Of a stretch of 64,000 bases of DNA, positions 16,409-24,593 are shown one piece after another; within the stretch, counting starts at the first letter, position 1, and every line of letters starts with the position of its first letter. The translations under genes were made by a program, and so were the position numbers. This stretch comes from Streptomyces orinoci. Lineage in GTDB: Bacteria; Actinomycetota; Actinomycetes; Streptomycetales; Streptomycetaceae. The stretch is taken from positions 310,001 to 374,000 of the forward strand of contig NZ_PHNC01000029.1 of assembly GCF_003121295.1 (NCBI RefSeq), read 5' to 3'. Under the pieces are notes generated by a model, which saw only the letters and a program-made list of their open reading frames with translations, had not been told where the DNA came from and ran no database searches.

Positions 16409-18436
16409 TCAGCGGCCGGCCGGCAGCGGTTCCGCCGCGTCGCTGGGCTCGCGGGCCCCGGGCAGCTTGGCCAGGGCCTGCCGGCCGGGGCCGGTGAGGG
16501 CGTACTGGATGGCGAAGCCGCAGGCGACCACCGTCGCGCCGCCCAGCGCGTCCAGCACATAGTGGTTGGCGGTGCCGACGATCACGGTGAAGGTGAGCAG
16601 CGGGTAGAGCATGCCCAGCGCCTTCATCCACGGCTTGGGCGCCACCATGGCGATCACCACCCCGCACCACAGCGACCAGCCGATATGCAGCGAGGGCATG
16701 GCCGCGTACTGGTTGGAGAGCTCGGTCAGCGCGCCATAGTCCGGATTGTCCAGGTCCTGCGGCCCATTGGCGGTGTCGATAAAGCCATGGCCCGGCATCA
16801 GCCGCGGCGGGGCCAGCGGGTAGGCCCAGAAGCCGATCAGCGCCAGCAGGGTGGCCAGGGCCAGGGCGGTGCGCGCCCAGCGGTAGGTGGCGGGGCGGCG
16901 CAGATACAAAAAGCCCAGCAGCGACAGCGGCACCAGGAAGTGGAAGGTGCCGTAGTAGTAGTTCATGCCGTCGGTGAGCCAGTCCACCCCGGCCACAAAG
17001 TGGTTGAAGCCATGCTCGACGTCCACATGGAGAAACTTCTCGATACCGAGGATCTGCCGGCCGTGGTGCTCGGCCACGCTCCGCTCATCCGGGGCACTGC
17101 CGCGGATATACGAGTAGACGAAGTAGCCCACCCGTATCAGCATCAACTCCAGCAGGAGATTGGGCCGGTTGAGCGGGCGGCGCCAGAAGCCCAGCAGCGG
17201 GACCCAGGAGAACCTGCCGGGCTGCGGCTCGGCGAACGGGGTGGGCGTGGGGCGGTTCCAGGCCGCCGAGCGGCAGGAGAGGAAGGGCACCAGACAGGCG
17301 GCGGCCAGCGCCGCCAGCAGCGGGGCGTTGTCGCCGACCGGGCCCAGCACCGGGTTGTCCGGCACCAGCACCCGGCTGGTGAGGGTCATCACCAGGACGA
17401 CCAGGACCGGCCAGACCATCCGGTCCGCCCGCCGCTTGCCCACCCGGCCGCAGACCGCCAGCAGGAGCCACAGCTGCTGGTGCTGCCAGGCGGTGGGCGA
17501 GACGGCCACCGCCACACAGCCGGTGATGGCGGTGGCCAGCAGCGGCTGGCCGTCCCTGGCGTAACGCACCGCCCGGCGCAGGCCGGTGACCGCGACGGCG
17601 GCGGCCAGCAGGAGGTAGAGCGTGACCTCCACGGGGCCGTGCAGGCCGATGCGCAGCAGCAGTCCGTGCAGTGACTGGTTGGCCAGGGAGTCGGGCTTGT
17701 CGCCCAGACCGGCACCGGCCAGATGGTGCACCCAGTAGGTCCAGGAGTCATCCGGTACGGCCGCCCAGGCCAGCGCGGTGAGCGCGGCAAAGGTGGCCCC
17801 GGTGGTGACGGCGGCGCGGCGGCGGCCGGTCAGCCAGAGCAGCGGGACAAAGAGCAGGACGGCGGGCTGGAGCGCCGCCGCCACACCGATCAGCACCCCG
17901 CCCGCGTGCCCGGAGCCACCCGCCAGGCGCGGCAGACAGCAGGCGAGCAGCACCAGCAGCACTGGAATGATGCTGGTCTGGCCCAAGTTGAAGGTGTTGC
18001 GTACGGGCAGCGAGAGTACGGCTAGGATCACCGCGACCGGTGCGGCCAGCAGTCCGGTGCGCCGGGACACCGGCCCCGGCAGGGCACGGGCGGCGACCAG
18101 GGCGAGGGCGACCACGAGTAACAGCGTGCCGAAGGTCCAGACGATGCCCAGACTGTGCTCGGCGGCGGCGGTGAGCGGTTTGAGCACCAGGCCGGCGAAG
18201 GGCGTGCCGGTGAACTGGTCGGTGTCATAGAAGGAGCCGCGTGCCCGTAGGACGCCGTGATCTCCTATCCAGGAGGCGAGATCGGTGAAGCGGCGCTCCG
18301 GCGGCCGCCGGAGTACCACCGCGGCCTGACGGGCGGCCAGCAGCACGGCGACGAGCCATAGCGCGGCCAGCGCCACAACGGTCCGCGAACCCGCCCTCGG
18401 CGGACTCGCCAGCCCGCCCCGCTCTGCATTCGCCAC
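16409..18436 (-). CDS. Bifunctional GT87 glycosyltransferase / PAP2 phosphatase membrane protein
   Basis: This 675-residue polytopic protein combines two families. Residues 1-390 resemble GT87/DUF2029 mannosyltransferases (FTDLASWIGDHGVL, Asp-rich first loop, LKPLTAAA). Residues about 430-650 form a PAP2/inositol phosphorylceramide synthase-like domain with AMPSLHIGWSLWCG and GTANHYVLDALGG, which supply the SxxxH and Hx3D phosphatase motifs. Such fusions occur in actinobacteria and probably act on polyprenyl-linked sugars in the envelope. GTG 18436 has GGAGGAG upstream. Confidence 0.85.
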   Translation of the reverse strand: MANAERGGLASPPRAGSRTVVALAALWLVAVLLAARQAAVVLRRPPERRFTDLASWIGDHGVLRARGSFYDTDQFTGTPFAGLVLKPLTAAAEHSLGIVWTFGTLLLVVALALVAARALPGPVSRRTGLLAAPVAVILAVLSLPVRNTFNLGQTSIIPVLLVLLACCLPRLAGGSGHAGGVLIGVAAALQPAVLLFVPLLWLTGRRRAAVTTGATFAALTALAWAAVPDDSWTYWVHHLAGAGLGDKPDSLANQSLHGLLLRIGLHGPVEVTLYLLLAAAVAVTGLRRAVRYARDGQPLLATAITGCVAVAVSPTAWQHQQLWLLLAVCGRVGKRRADRMVWPVLVVLVMTLTSRVLVPDNPVLGPVGDNAPLLAALAAACLVPFLSCRSAAWNRPTPTPFAEPQPGRFSWVPLLGFWRRPLNRPNLLLELMLIRVGYFVYSYIRGSAPDERSVAEHHGRQILGIEKFLHVDVEHGFNHFVAGVDWLTDGMNYYYGTFHFLVPLSLLGFLYLRRPATYRWARTALALATLLALIGFWAYPLAPPRLMPGHGFIDTANGPQDLDNPDYGALTELSNQYAAMPSLHIGWSLWCGVVIAMVAPKPWMKALGMLYPLLTFTVIVGTANHYVLDALGGATVVACGFAIQYALTGPGRQALAKLPGAREPSDAAEPLPAGR

Positions 18437-18771
18437 GCCCCGCCGCTCCTCCAGTCGCCCAGCTCGGTCGCACTCGTCGGGCCTTACGAGACCTTACTGA
18501 GTCCTCGGGGACAGACGCAGGTCACCCCCCGGTCACCTGACGCCGTTCGGCGGCGTGGCCGGAATGCGACGGCCCGGTATGCGGGGCGTCCGGCGCCCCT
18601 CACCCACCGGTCACCTGCGGCTCGTCCCGGCATCGGCTCACCCGGGCGTTCGAGGGGCGGTGTTGACGTTGGCCGGTACTGATCCCCGGCCGGGCGCCGG
18701 CTTCCACCGCTCTGCGGCAGGATGGGCCCCGCCCGGCGCCTCAGAGGAAGGCACACGGACGGGGCTGGGTG
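18437..18771. other. Intergenic region, no gene seen
   Basis: A 335-bp spacer between the GT87-PAP2 start and the 3' end of the Cys-rich small-gene operon. It holds the promoter of the GT87-PAP2 gene on the minus strand. Frames here have no ribosome site or recognisable product. Confidence 0.45.
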
Positions 18772-19011
18772 TCACACAGGTGGAAGAGCATCCGGCGGAA
18801 TGATCGGCGTACCGCTCGTGTGCTCACCCAGGCAGGGTGGGCGCTGCTTGCAGAAGAACCCCCGCCCCCGGCAGGCGAGGCACTTGTGGGGCGCCATCAT
18901 CTCGCCGGGCTGACCGGAGGCGTTGACGTAGAGCGTCGGGGACTCGTAGGTGCCCCTGCCCCTGCATCCCTTGCAGAGGTGATGGGGGCCGGGGCAGGGG
19001 CCGTCAGTCAT
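18772..19011 (-). CDS. Small zinc-finger-like protein (two CxxCxGxG)
   Basis: The 79-residue protein has two DnaJ-type half-fingers, LCKGCRGRGTY and KCLACRGRGFF, plus a C-terminal CKQRPPCLG. Four CxxC pairs of this kind normally bind zinc. Its ATG overlaps the TGA of the previous gene (ATGA). It is the last gene of a compact minus-strand operon of tiny Cys-rich proteins divergent from a WhiJ-like regulator. Function unknown. Confidence 0.6.
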   Translation of the reverse strand: MTDGPCPGPHHLCKGCRGRGTYESPTLYVNASGQPGEMMAPHKCLACRGRGFFCKQRPPCLGEHTSGTPIIPPDALPPV

Positions 19012-19358
19012 GACCGGGTGTTGTCGTCAACCCAGCCAGAGCCCGCACACGTGCTGCACTGCTGCTCTTCGTACTCCGGGCCGCCGGGGTTGTCTTCCAT
19101 GTTGTGGTGGCGCTCCACCTGGATGGTGCCCCGGCCGCCGCACATGCTGCATTGAGTGGCCACTGCTGGAACCTCGCATCTCTCATGTTGGTGATGATGC
19201 TCTTGCGGTCCGTGCATGTCCCTCGTTCGCGGATGGCTCCTCCTTTCTGCGTAGGAGCCCTTGGCGACTCGGCCGATCTCGGCGGCCTTTGCCGTGTCAC
19301 CCCGGAGGGCGGCAGCCATCCTCGACGCCGCCGGCGTGGTGCAGGATTCACAATTCAA
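19008..19358 (-). CDS. Small zinc-finger-like protein, start uncertain
   Basis: The C-terminal 51 residues contain CSMCGGRGTIQV and CSTCAGSGWV, again DnaJ-type half-fingers. A GTG at 19163 with GAGG upstream would give only this part. The longer version from TTG 19358 adds MNCESCTTPAASRMAAALRGDTAKA, which resembles the short C-x-C plus RGD-type proteins encoded nearby (19405, 36313), but it lacks a ribosome site. It may be one gene or two fused in frame. Function unknown. Confidence 0.5.
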   Translation of the reverse strand: MNCESCTTPAASRMAAALRGDTAKAAEIGRVAKGSYAERRSHPRTRDMHGPQEHHHQHERCEVPAVATQCSMCGGRGTIQVERHHNMEDNPGGPEYEEQQCSTCAGSGWVDDNTRS

Positions 19359-19404
19359 CTTTTGAGGGGTGGAGTTGGCGCCGTCCAGCAGCGCTCGGCG
19401 GGCG

Positions 19405-19563
19405 TCAAGAGTGCGCCTCCCGCAGGTGCCTGCCCATCAACACAATGCAGTCGGTCACCCTGCTGACATCGCCCCGCTCCATCGCCTCCCGGCGTTCGGC
19501 CTTGAGCCGGTCACACTCGGCGCAGCGCCTCGTCTCGGTGGGCATGCCGTCGGGCGTCAGCAC
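19405..19563 (-). CDS. Tiny CAEC/MGRHLREAH protein
   Basis: A 52-residue protein, RCAECDRLKAERREAMERGD followed by IVLMGRHLREAHS. It combines a CxxC pair and a C-terminal HxxxxH, a possible zinc site. GTG at 19563 overlaps the upstream TGA by 7 bp, so it is coupled. A relative with the same GRHL..H ending is at 36313-36498. Function unknown. Confidence 0.55.
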   Translation of the reverse strand: MLTPDGMPTETRRCAECDRLKAERREAMERGDVSRVTDCIVLMGRHLREAHS

Positions 19564-19856
19564 GTGTACCCCCGGCGGTTCAGCATCATTACGCGGGCTG
19601 CGAGGTGCTCGCTGGGAGTCGCGCGCCGGTACGTGGTGGTGTACCAGGGCGTGCCACCGTCCGGCGGGCACAGCGTGACCTCCGTGCCGTCCCAGCGCAT
19701 GACCTGCCCCGTGCGTCCGGTGGACGTGTCGATGACCCACTCTCGGAGCCCCGGAACCCAGGTGGCGGCACTGTTCGGTCCGGCCGTGAACTGCCCTTGC
19801 TCGGGTCCACGCTGCGCGTTCACGAGACACACACCATGGGTGGTAGTCGGTGTCAT
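19557..19856 (-). CDS. Small hypothetical protein, first gene of Cys-rich operon
   Basis: This 99-residue soluble protein (MTPTTTHGVCLVNAQRGPEQ...) contains many Trp, Thr and Gly residues (WVIDTSTGRTGQVMRWDGTEVTL) that suggest a small beta-barrel. ATG 19856 is chosen because GGAGG lies 10 nt upstream. It leads the minus-strand operon, divergent from the XRE gene at 19991, which probably controls it. No family recognised. Confidence 0.55.
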   Translation of the reverse strand: MTPTTTHGVCLVNAQRGPEQGQFTAGPNSAATWVPGLREWVIDTSTGRTGQVMRWDGTEVTLCPPDGGTPWYTTTYRRATPSEHLAARVMMLNRRGYTC

Positions 19857-19990
19857 GACGTTCTTGCCTCCATGTGTCCCGCTCATCCCGGGCGGGCATC
19901 AACCGTGAGGCTCAGCTTCCATCCACACTGCTGGCGCTGACCAGGCTATTTTGTAGTCCAACTGCGTTTGGAATGTGGGGAGTTGAACGT

Positions 19991-20911
19991 ATGAGCGAAC
20001 CAGAGCATCCAGCGGTGACCTTTGGCCAGGAGATCAGGTACGCCCGCGAAACGCGCGGTTGGTCACAGGCAACGCTTGCCGACAAGCTGTGCTGTCAACA
20101 GCCATACGTCAGCAAGGTGGAGCGGGGGGCTCAGCTGGCAAGTGCCACCTTCGCCGAACAGTGCGACAAGGTGTTCGGCACGCCAGGCGTGTACGCGCGC
20201 ATGCGGGAGCGGGCGGCGGACGCGGGTAACCCAGCGTGGCTGGTCCCGTATCTCCAGTTGGAGCGGGAAGCGGCAACTGTCTGCGACTACTCGCCCGTTC
20301 TGGTGGCGGGCATACTTCAAACCCCGGAGTACGCGGAAGCTGTCTACCGCTCGGCTCGTCCGGACGACTCGGTACTCAGCATCAAGCAGCGCGTAGAAGA
20401 CCGTATGCGGCGCAAGGAAGTGTTCGACAGGCCCAACCCTCCGTCGTTCTGGGTCATCCTGCAAGAGGCTGTGCTGTGGTCCGGCCTGGGCGGCGCTGAC
20501 GTGATGCGGGGACAACTTGAGCATCTGGTCGCGGTGTCCGAGCATCCATCCATCACGGTTCAGGTGCTCCCCTTTGGCGGCACTCCTGTGAGGGGAACGC
20601 CGTTTATCTTGCTCAGGCAACAGGACGGGACCGAAGTCCTGTATGCGGAGAACTACGTGCAAGAACAGGTGCATGACTCGCCGGAGGCGATTGCCGAAGC
20701 ACGGGCAACGTATGAGCGGCTACGTGCCAACGCCTTGTCCCTGCCCGATTCCCTCTCCCTCATTCGGCACGTCATGGAGGCATACAGACATGAACACCAC
20801 CCCCGACCTCACCCACGCGATATGGGTGAAGTCCAGCTACAGCGACGGCAACGGCGGAACCTGCGTCGAATGGGCCCCCACATTCGCCTCTGGCATCGTC
20901 CCCGTCCGTGA
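19991..20911 (+). CDS. WhiJ-type XRE regulator (HTH plus DUF5753)
   Basis: The 306-residue product has an N-terminal HTH (FGQEIRYARETRGWSQATLADKL, then PYVSKVERG) and a C-terminal DUF5753-like ligand domain (ILQTPEYAEAVYR, ITVQVLPFGGTP, GTEVLYAENYVQEQVHDSPEAI). These proteins work with small DUF397 partners, two of which follow. The frame runs 41 codons past the usual end (IRHVMEAYRHE) and overlaps the DUF397 gene by 122 bp, whereas the duplicated copy at 21090-21212 stops at CAATGA. This suggests that the natural stop has been lost here. Confidence 0.85.
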   Translation: MSEPEHPAVTFGQEIRYARETRGWSQATLADKLCCQQPYVSKVERGAQLASATFAEQCDKVFGTPGVYARMRERAADAGNPAWLVPYLQLEREAATVCDYSPVLVAGILQTPEYAEAVYRSARPDDSVLSIKQRVEDRMRRKEVFDRPNPPSFWVILQEAVLWSGLGGADVMRGQLEHLVAVSEHPSITVQVLPFGGTPVRGTPFILLRQQDGTEVLYAENYVQEQVHDSPEAIAEARATYERLRANALSLPDSLSLIRHVMEAYRHEHHPRPHPRDMGEVQLQRRQRRNLRRMGPHIRLWHRPRP

Positions 20912-21008
20912 CAGCAAGGCACCACACGGCCCATTCCTGGCCTTTCCTGCGTCGTCTTGGTCAACCTTTGTGAACGGCGTCCAGAACGGCGAACTCCCCA
21001 CTGCCTGA
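20790..21008 (+). CDS. DUF397 protein, copy 1
   Basis: The 72-residue protein has the DUF397 signature: AIWVKSSYSDGNGGTCVEWA, then GIVPVRDSKAPHGPFLAF and W-TFVNGVQNGEL. DUF397 proteins are small partners of WhiJ-type regulators, thought to antagonise or modulate them. It lies inside the overlong 3' end of the XRE gene and is followed by a hairpin. Confidence 0.85.
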   Translation: MNTTPDLTHAIWVKSSYSDGNGGTCVEWAPTFASGIVPVRDSKAPHGPFLAFPASSWSTFVNGVQNGELPTA

Positions 21009-21021
21009 CACTTGTTACCCC

Positions 21022-21055
21022 GGCCCCGTCCCCGCCGCACAAGGGCCACGGGGCC
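21022..21055 (+). terminator. Hairpin after DUF397 copy 1
   Basis: An 8-bp GC stem (GGCCCCGT/ACGGGGCC) with an 18-nt loop follows the DUF397 stop. The same structure recurs after copy 2, so it belongs to the duplicated unit. Confidence 0.5.
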
Positions 21056-21089
21056 CCTCTACACCCGCAGGCACAGCCGGCGGGGGTCT

Positions 21090-21212
21090 TCACGACTCAG
21101 AGGCAGCGGTCACCGAAGCGCGGGCAGCATACGAACGCCTACGCGCGGATGCCCTGTCGCCTGCTGACTCTCCGGCCCTGATACGGCAAGTTATGGAGGC
21201 ATACGCCCAATG
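21090..21212 (+). pseudogene. Duplicated 3' end of the XRE regulator gene
   Basis: The frame reads DSEAAVTEARAAYERLRADA and then IRQVMEAYAQ before TGA, matching the end of the XRE protein (DSPEAIAEARATYERLRANA). Nothing N-terminal is present. It is the leading part of a tandem duplication that also copied DUF397 and the hairpin. The TGA overlaps the ATG of DUF397 copy 2. Confidence 0.75.
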
Positions 21213-21428
21213 AGCACCACCCCCGACCTAACTCGCGCGATATGGGTGAAGTCCAGCCACAGCCAAGGAAACAATGGGCAATGCGTCGAATGGGCCCCCA
21301 CATTCGCCTCTGGCATCGTCCCCGTCCGTGACAGCAAGGCGCCGCACGGCCCCGCTCTGGTCTTCTCTGCGCTGTCCTGGTCGTCGTTCATAAACGGCGT
21401 CCAGAGCGCCGAACTCCCCACTACCTAA
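21210..21428 (+). CDS. DUF397 protein, copy 2
   Basis: This 72-residue paralog of the gene at 20790 shares blocks such as EWAPTFASGIVPVRDSKAPH. Differences cluster in the N-terminal loop (SSHSQGNNGQC) and the C-terminal part, so the copies are diverging rather than identical. Its start overlaps the TGA of the regulator remnant, preserving the coupling seen in intact regulator-DUF397 pairs. Confidence 0.83.
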   Translation: MSTTPDLTRAIWVKSSHSQGNNGQCVEWAPTFASGIVPVRDSKAPHGPALVFSALSWSSFINGVQSAELPTT

Positions 21429-21447
21429 CCCTCTCCCGCGCCACCCC

Positions 21448-21481
21448 GGCCCCGTTCGCGCCGTACAAGGGCGACGGGGCC
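21448..21481 (+). terminator. Hairpin after DUF397 copy 2
   Basis: The same GGCCCCGT/ACGGGGCC stem as after copy 1, again with an 18-nt loop. Confidence 0.5.
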
Positions 21482-21589
21482 CCTCTACGCCCGCAAGGGC
21501 CGGCCGGCATCGCGCTTCTTCGGTTGCCGGATGTAGGAGACTGCTCGCACGTGGTCCAGGTCATGGACCCCAGTCCCCAGAGGTGTCAT

Positions 21590-21919
21590 GTGTCCAGTGT
21601 CGTAAAGATCAATGTGCTGACCGTTCCCGCCGAACAGCGCGAGGTGCTGGAGAAGCGCTTCGCCTCCCGCGCCGGCGCGGTGGAGAACTCGGACGGCTTC
21701 GAGTGGTTTGAGCTGCTGCGTCCGGTGGAGGGCACCGACCAGTACCTGGTCTACACCCGCTGGCGCAGCGAGGAGGACTTCCAGGCGTGGATGGAGGGCC
21801 CGATGAAGGCCGCCCACCAGGGCGGCGGCGAGGGTGCGCCCAAGCAGGCCCCGGCCGCCACGGGTTCCACCCTGTGGTCGTTCGAGGTGGTGCAGCAGGC
21901 GGCGCCCAAGCAGGGGTGA
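21590..21919 (+). CDS. Antibiotic biosynthesis monooxygenase (ABM) family protein
   Basis: The 109-residue protein has the ABM ferredoxin-like fold signature: VKINVLTVPAEQREVLEKRFASR, then GFEWFELLRPVEG and YLVYTRWRSEEDFQAWM. Members include cofactor-free oxygenases and IsdG/HmoA-type haem-degrading enzymes. GTG 21590 has AGAGGTG just upstream and removes a leader that lacks family character. It is a single gene with no pathway neighbours, so the substrate is open. Confidence 0.82.
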   Translation: MSSVVKINVLTVPAEQREVLEKRFASRAGAVENSDGFEWFELLRPVEGTDQYLVYTRWRSEEDFQAWMEGPMKAAHQGGGEGAPKQAPAATGSTLWSFEVVQQAAPKQG

Positions 21920-22000
21920 GTTCACAGATGCGGGGCTGAGCACCCCAGCGGGCCCGGGGCGGCGGAAACTTCCTGGCACGGCAAGGGAGTTCGGGGGAAC

Positions 22001-22507
22001 ATGCGCCGCATGACGCCGTCCCCCTGGGCCATCGCCCCGCGCCCCGTATCCGACCCCGTCTCCGCCGCCCTGCTGCGGGAGTACCTGGTGGATGTGGCCG
22101 ACCGCTGGTACGTCCTGCACCATGGCCGCACCAGCACGGCCGAGGAGATCGAGCGGCATCTGGCCGAGGATCCGGGCGACGATCTGGAGCCGCCGCGCGG
22201 CGTGCTGCTGGTGGCCGAGTACGGCGGCCGGGTGGCGGGGTGTGCCGGGCTGCGGCGGCTGGACGCCGGGACGGCCAAGGTGACCCGGGTGTTCGTCCGC
22301 CCGGAGCGGCGTGGGCTGGGCGGCGGGCCGGCCCTGCTGGACGCCCTGGAGGCGGTGGCCCGTCAGTGGCGGGCGCGGCGACTGGTGCTGGACACCCGGC
22401 TGGATCTGGTCCAGGCCCGCGCGCTCTACGCCCGGCACGGCTTCACCGACATCCCGCCGTACCGGACCGGCCCCTATAGCGAGGTGTGGCTGGGCAAGGA
22501 GCTCTGA
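22001..22507 (+). CDS. GNAT-family N-acetyltransferase
   Basis: This 168-residue GNAT enzyme has the acetyl-CoA motif A as VTRVFVRPERRGLGGGPALLDALE, although the usual R-x-x-G-x-G/A is RRGLGGG. Motif B is LYARHGFTDIPPYR. It should transfer an acetyl group from acetyl-CoA to an unknown amine. ATG 22001 follows GGGGGAAC. It converges with the MFS gene 20 bp away. Confidence 0.88.
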   Translation: MRRMTPSPWAIAPRPVSDPVSAALLREYLVDVADRWYVLHHGRTSTAEEIERHLAEDPGDDLEPPRGVLLVAEYGGRVAGCAGLRRLDAGTAKVTRVFVRPERRGLGGGPALLDALEAVARQWRARRLVLDTRLDLVQARALYARHGFTDIPPYRTGPYSEVWLGKEL

Positions 22508-22526
22508 GCGGCCCTTGCCCGGTGGC

Positions 22527-24593
22527 TCAGGGGTGCCGGTGGTTGGCGGGCCTGGTCTCGCCCTCCCCGTCATGCGGCTGCTCTGCGTCGGATCCGCACA
22601 GCTCCCTGCACAGCTCCTTGACCAGTTTGTCGAGGTCCTGGGGGCGGTCCGGGGTCCACCAGTCGCCCAGCAGTTCGGCCAGCGACTCCTCCCTGGCCCG
22701 CAGCAGGCGCTGGGCCTGCTGGTCGCCCTCCTCGGTGAGACGGACCTGGAGGCCCTCGCGGATGACCAGGCCGCGGCTCTCCAGCTGCATATCGGCCTCC
22801 GTGATGGCCCTTAGGGGTACGTCCACCCGTTCGGCAAGCAGCGCCGGTTCCACCGACCCATAGCGCTTGGTGCGCACCAGCAGCCAGCTGGCGGCGGGCA
22901 GCAGGTCCAGTCCGGCCCGTGCGGTGATGTCCTGGTAGATCTTCTTGCGGCCCTCCCGGCTGCTGAGCACTGACAGCGCCCGGGCGACCTCGTCCCGGGA
23001 GGAGCGTTCCACCGGGTTGCTGGAGACCACCTCGCTGGCCTCGGGGGCGGTGACGCTGGCCCGCAGCGGCTCCTCGCGCAGCATCCAGGCCAGCAGAAAG
23101 GCCAGCACTCCCACCGGTGCCGCGTAGAGGAAGACATCGGTAATCGAGGTGGAGTAGGCGTCCAGCACCGCGCCCCGGACGGCGGGCGGCAGCTTGGCCA
23201 CCGCGCGGGGGTCGGCGCTGAGGCTGCCGGGGGTGACGCCGGGCGGCAGCCGTACCCCGGCCAGGGCGTCGGCGATGCGCGGCCCCAGCTTGTTGCTGAA
23301 GATCGTGCCGAAGATGGACACGCCGAAGGAGGCGCCGATGGACCGGAAGAAGGTCGCGCCCGAGGTGGCCACGCCGAGGTTCTCGTAGCCCACCGAGTTC
23401 TGCACGATCAGCACCAGCACCTGCATCACCAGGCCCAGCCCGAAGCCGAAGACAAAGAAGTAGACGCTCATCACGGCGGTGCTGGTGGCGGGGGTGAGCT
23501 GGTGCAGCAGGAGCAGCCCGATGACCATCACTCCGGTGCCGGCGATGGGGAATACCTTGTACCGGCCGGTGCGGCTGACCAGTTGGCCGGAGGCGGTGGA
23601 GGAGATCAGCATCCCGGCCACCATGGGGAGCATATGCACCCCGGAGAGGGTGGGGGTGACCCCATGGACGACCTGGAGGAAGGTCGGCAGATAGGTCATC
23701 GCCCCGAACATCGCGAAGCCGACGATGAATCCGATCACCGAGCAGAGGGTGAAGGTGTGGATCCGGAAGAGGTTCAGCGGCAACACCGGCTCGGCGGCCC
23801 GCCGTTCGACCACGATAAAAGGCACCAGCAGCAGCATGCCCAGCACGCCCAGCAGAATGATCTGCCAGGACTCCCAGGGGTAACTCACCCCGCCCAGCGA
23901 GGTCATCAGCACCAGGCAGACGGCCACCGCGGCGATCAGGGCGGTGCCCGGGTAGTCGATACGGTGCGGGGTGCGGCGGACGGGTATGTGCAGTACGGCC
24001 GCGATCACGGCCAGGGCTATCACGCCGACCGGCACATTGACGTAGAACACCCAGCGCCAGCTGAGGTGGTCCACGAACAGCCCGCCGAGCAGCGGACCCA
24101 GCACACTGGTGCCGCCGAACACGGCGCCGAACAGGCCCTGGTAGCGGCCCCGGTCCCGGGGCGGCACGATATCGCCGACGATCGCCATGGACAGCACGAT
24201 CAACCCGCCGCCGCCCAGGCCCTGGAGCGCCCGGAAGCCGATCAACTGCGGCATATTGCGGGCCACTCCGCACAGCACCGAGCCGATCAGGAAGATCACG
24301 ATGGCGGTCTGGAAGAGCTTTTTACGGCCGTACTGGTCGCCCAGCTTGCCCCAGAGCGGGGTGGCGGCGGTGGAGGCCAGCAGATAGGCGGTGACCACCC
24401 AGGAGAGGTGGGACAGCCCGCCCAGGTCGCTGACGATGGTGGGCAGGGCGGTGGAGACGATCGTCTGGTCCAGCGCGGCCAGCAGCATGCCGAGCAGCAG
24501 GGCGCCGATGGCGACCCGGACCCCGCCCTGGGTCTGCCCCTCGCCGGGTGCGGCCTGCGCCGCCACCGCGCGGTCCGGGGTGTCCTTGGCCAT
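22527..24593 (-). CDS. DHA2-type MFS drug exporter fused to a MarR-like winged helix
   Basis: The 688-residue protein has a 14-TM DHA2 transporter: motif A as GKLGDQYGRKKLF and motif C-like FGAVFGGTSVLGPLLGGLFVDH. After the last membrane segment near residue 510, a soluble 160-residue domain (DITARAGLDLLPAASWLLVR, then TEADMQLESRGLVIREGLQVRLTEEG) resembles a MarR-type winged helix. Such MFS-MarR fusions occur in actinobacteria. GAGGAGG precedes the ATG. A 25-bp palindromic motif shared with another promoter lies about 205 bp upstream. Confidence 0.85.
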   Translation of the reverse strand: MAKDTPDRAVAAQAAPGEGQTQGGVRVAIGALLLGMLLAALDQTIVSTALPTIVSDLGGLSHLSWVVTAYLLASTAATPLWGKLGDQYGRKKLFQTAIVIFLIGSVLCGVARNMPQLIGFRALQGLGGGGLIVLSMAIVGDIVPPRDRGRYQGLFGAVFGGTSVLGPLLGGLFVDHLSWRWVFYVNVPVGVIALAVIAAVLHIPVRRTPHRIDYPGTALIAAVAVCLVLMTSLGGVSYPWESWQIILLGVLGMLLLVPFIVVERRAAEPVLPLNLFRIHTFTLCSVIGFIVGFAMFGAMTYLPTFLQVVHGVTPTLSGVHMLPMVAGMLISSTASGQLVSRTGRYKVFPIAGTGVMVIGLLLLHQLTPATSTAVMSVYFFVFGFGLGLVMQVLVLIVQNSVGYENLGVATSGATFFRSIGASFGVSIFGTIFSNKLGPRIADALAGVRLPPGVTPGSLSADPRAVAKLPPAVRGAVLDAYSTSITDVFLYAAPVGVLAFLLAWMLREEPLRASVTAPEASEVVSSNPVERSSRDEVARALSVLSSREGRKKIYQDITARAGLDLLPAASWLLVRTKRYGSVEPALLAERVDVPLRAITEADMQLESRGLVIREGLQVRLTEEGDQQAQRLLRAREESLAELLGDWWTPDRPQDLDKLVKELCRELCGSDAEQPHDGEGETRPANHRHP

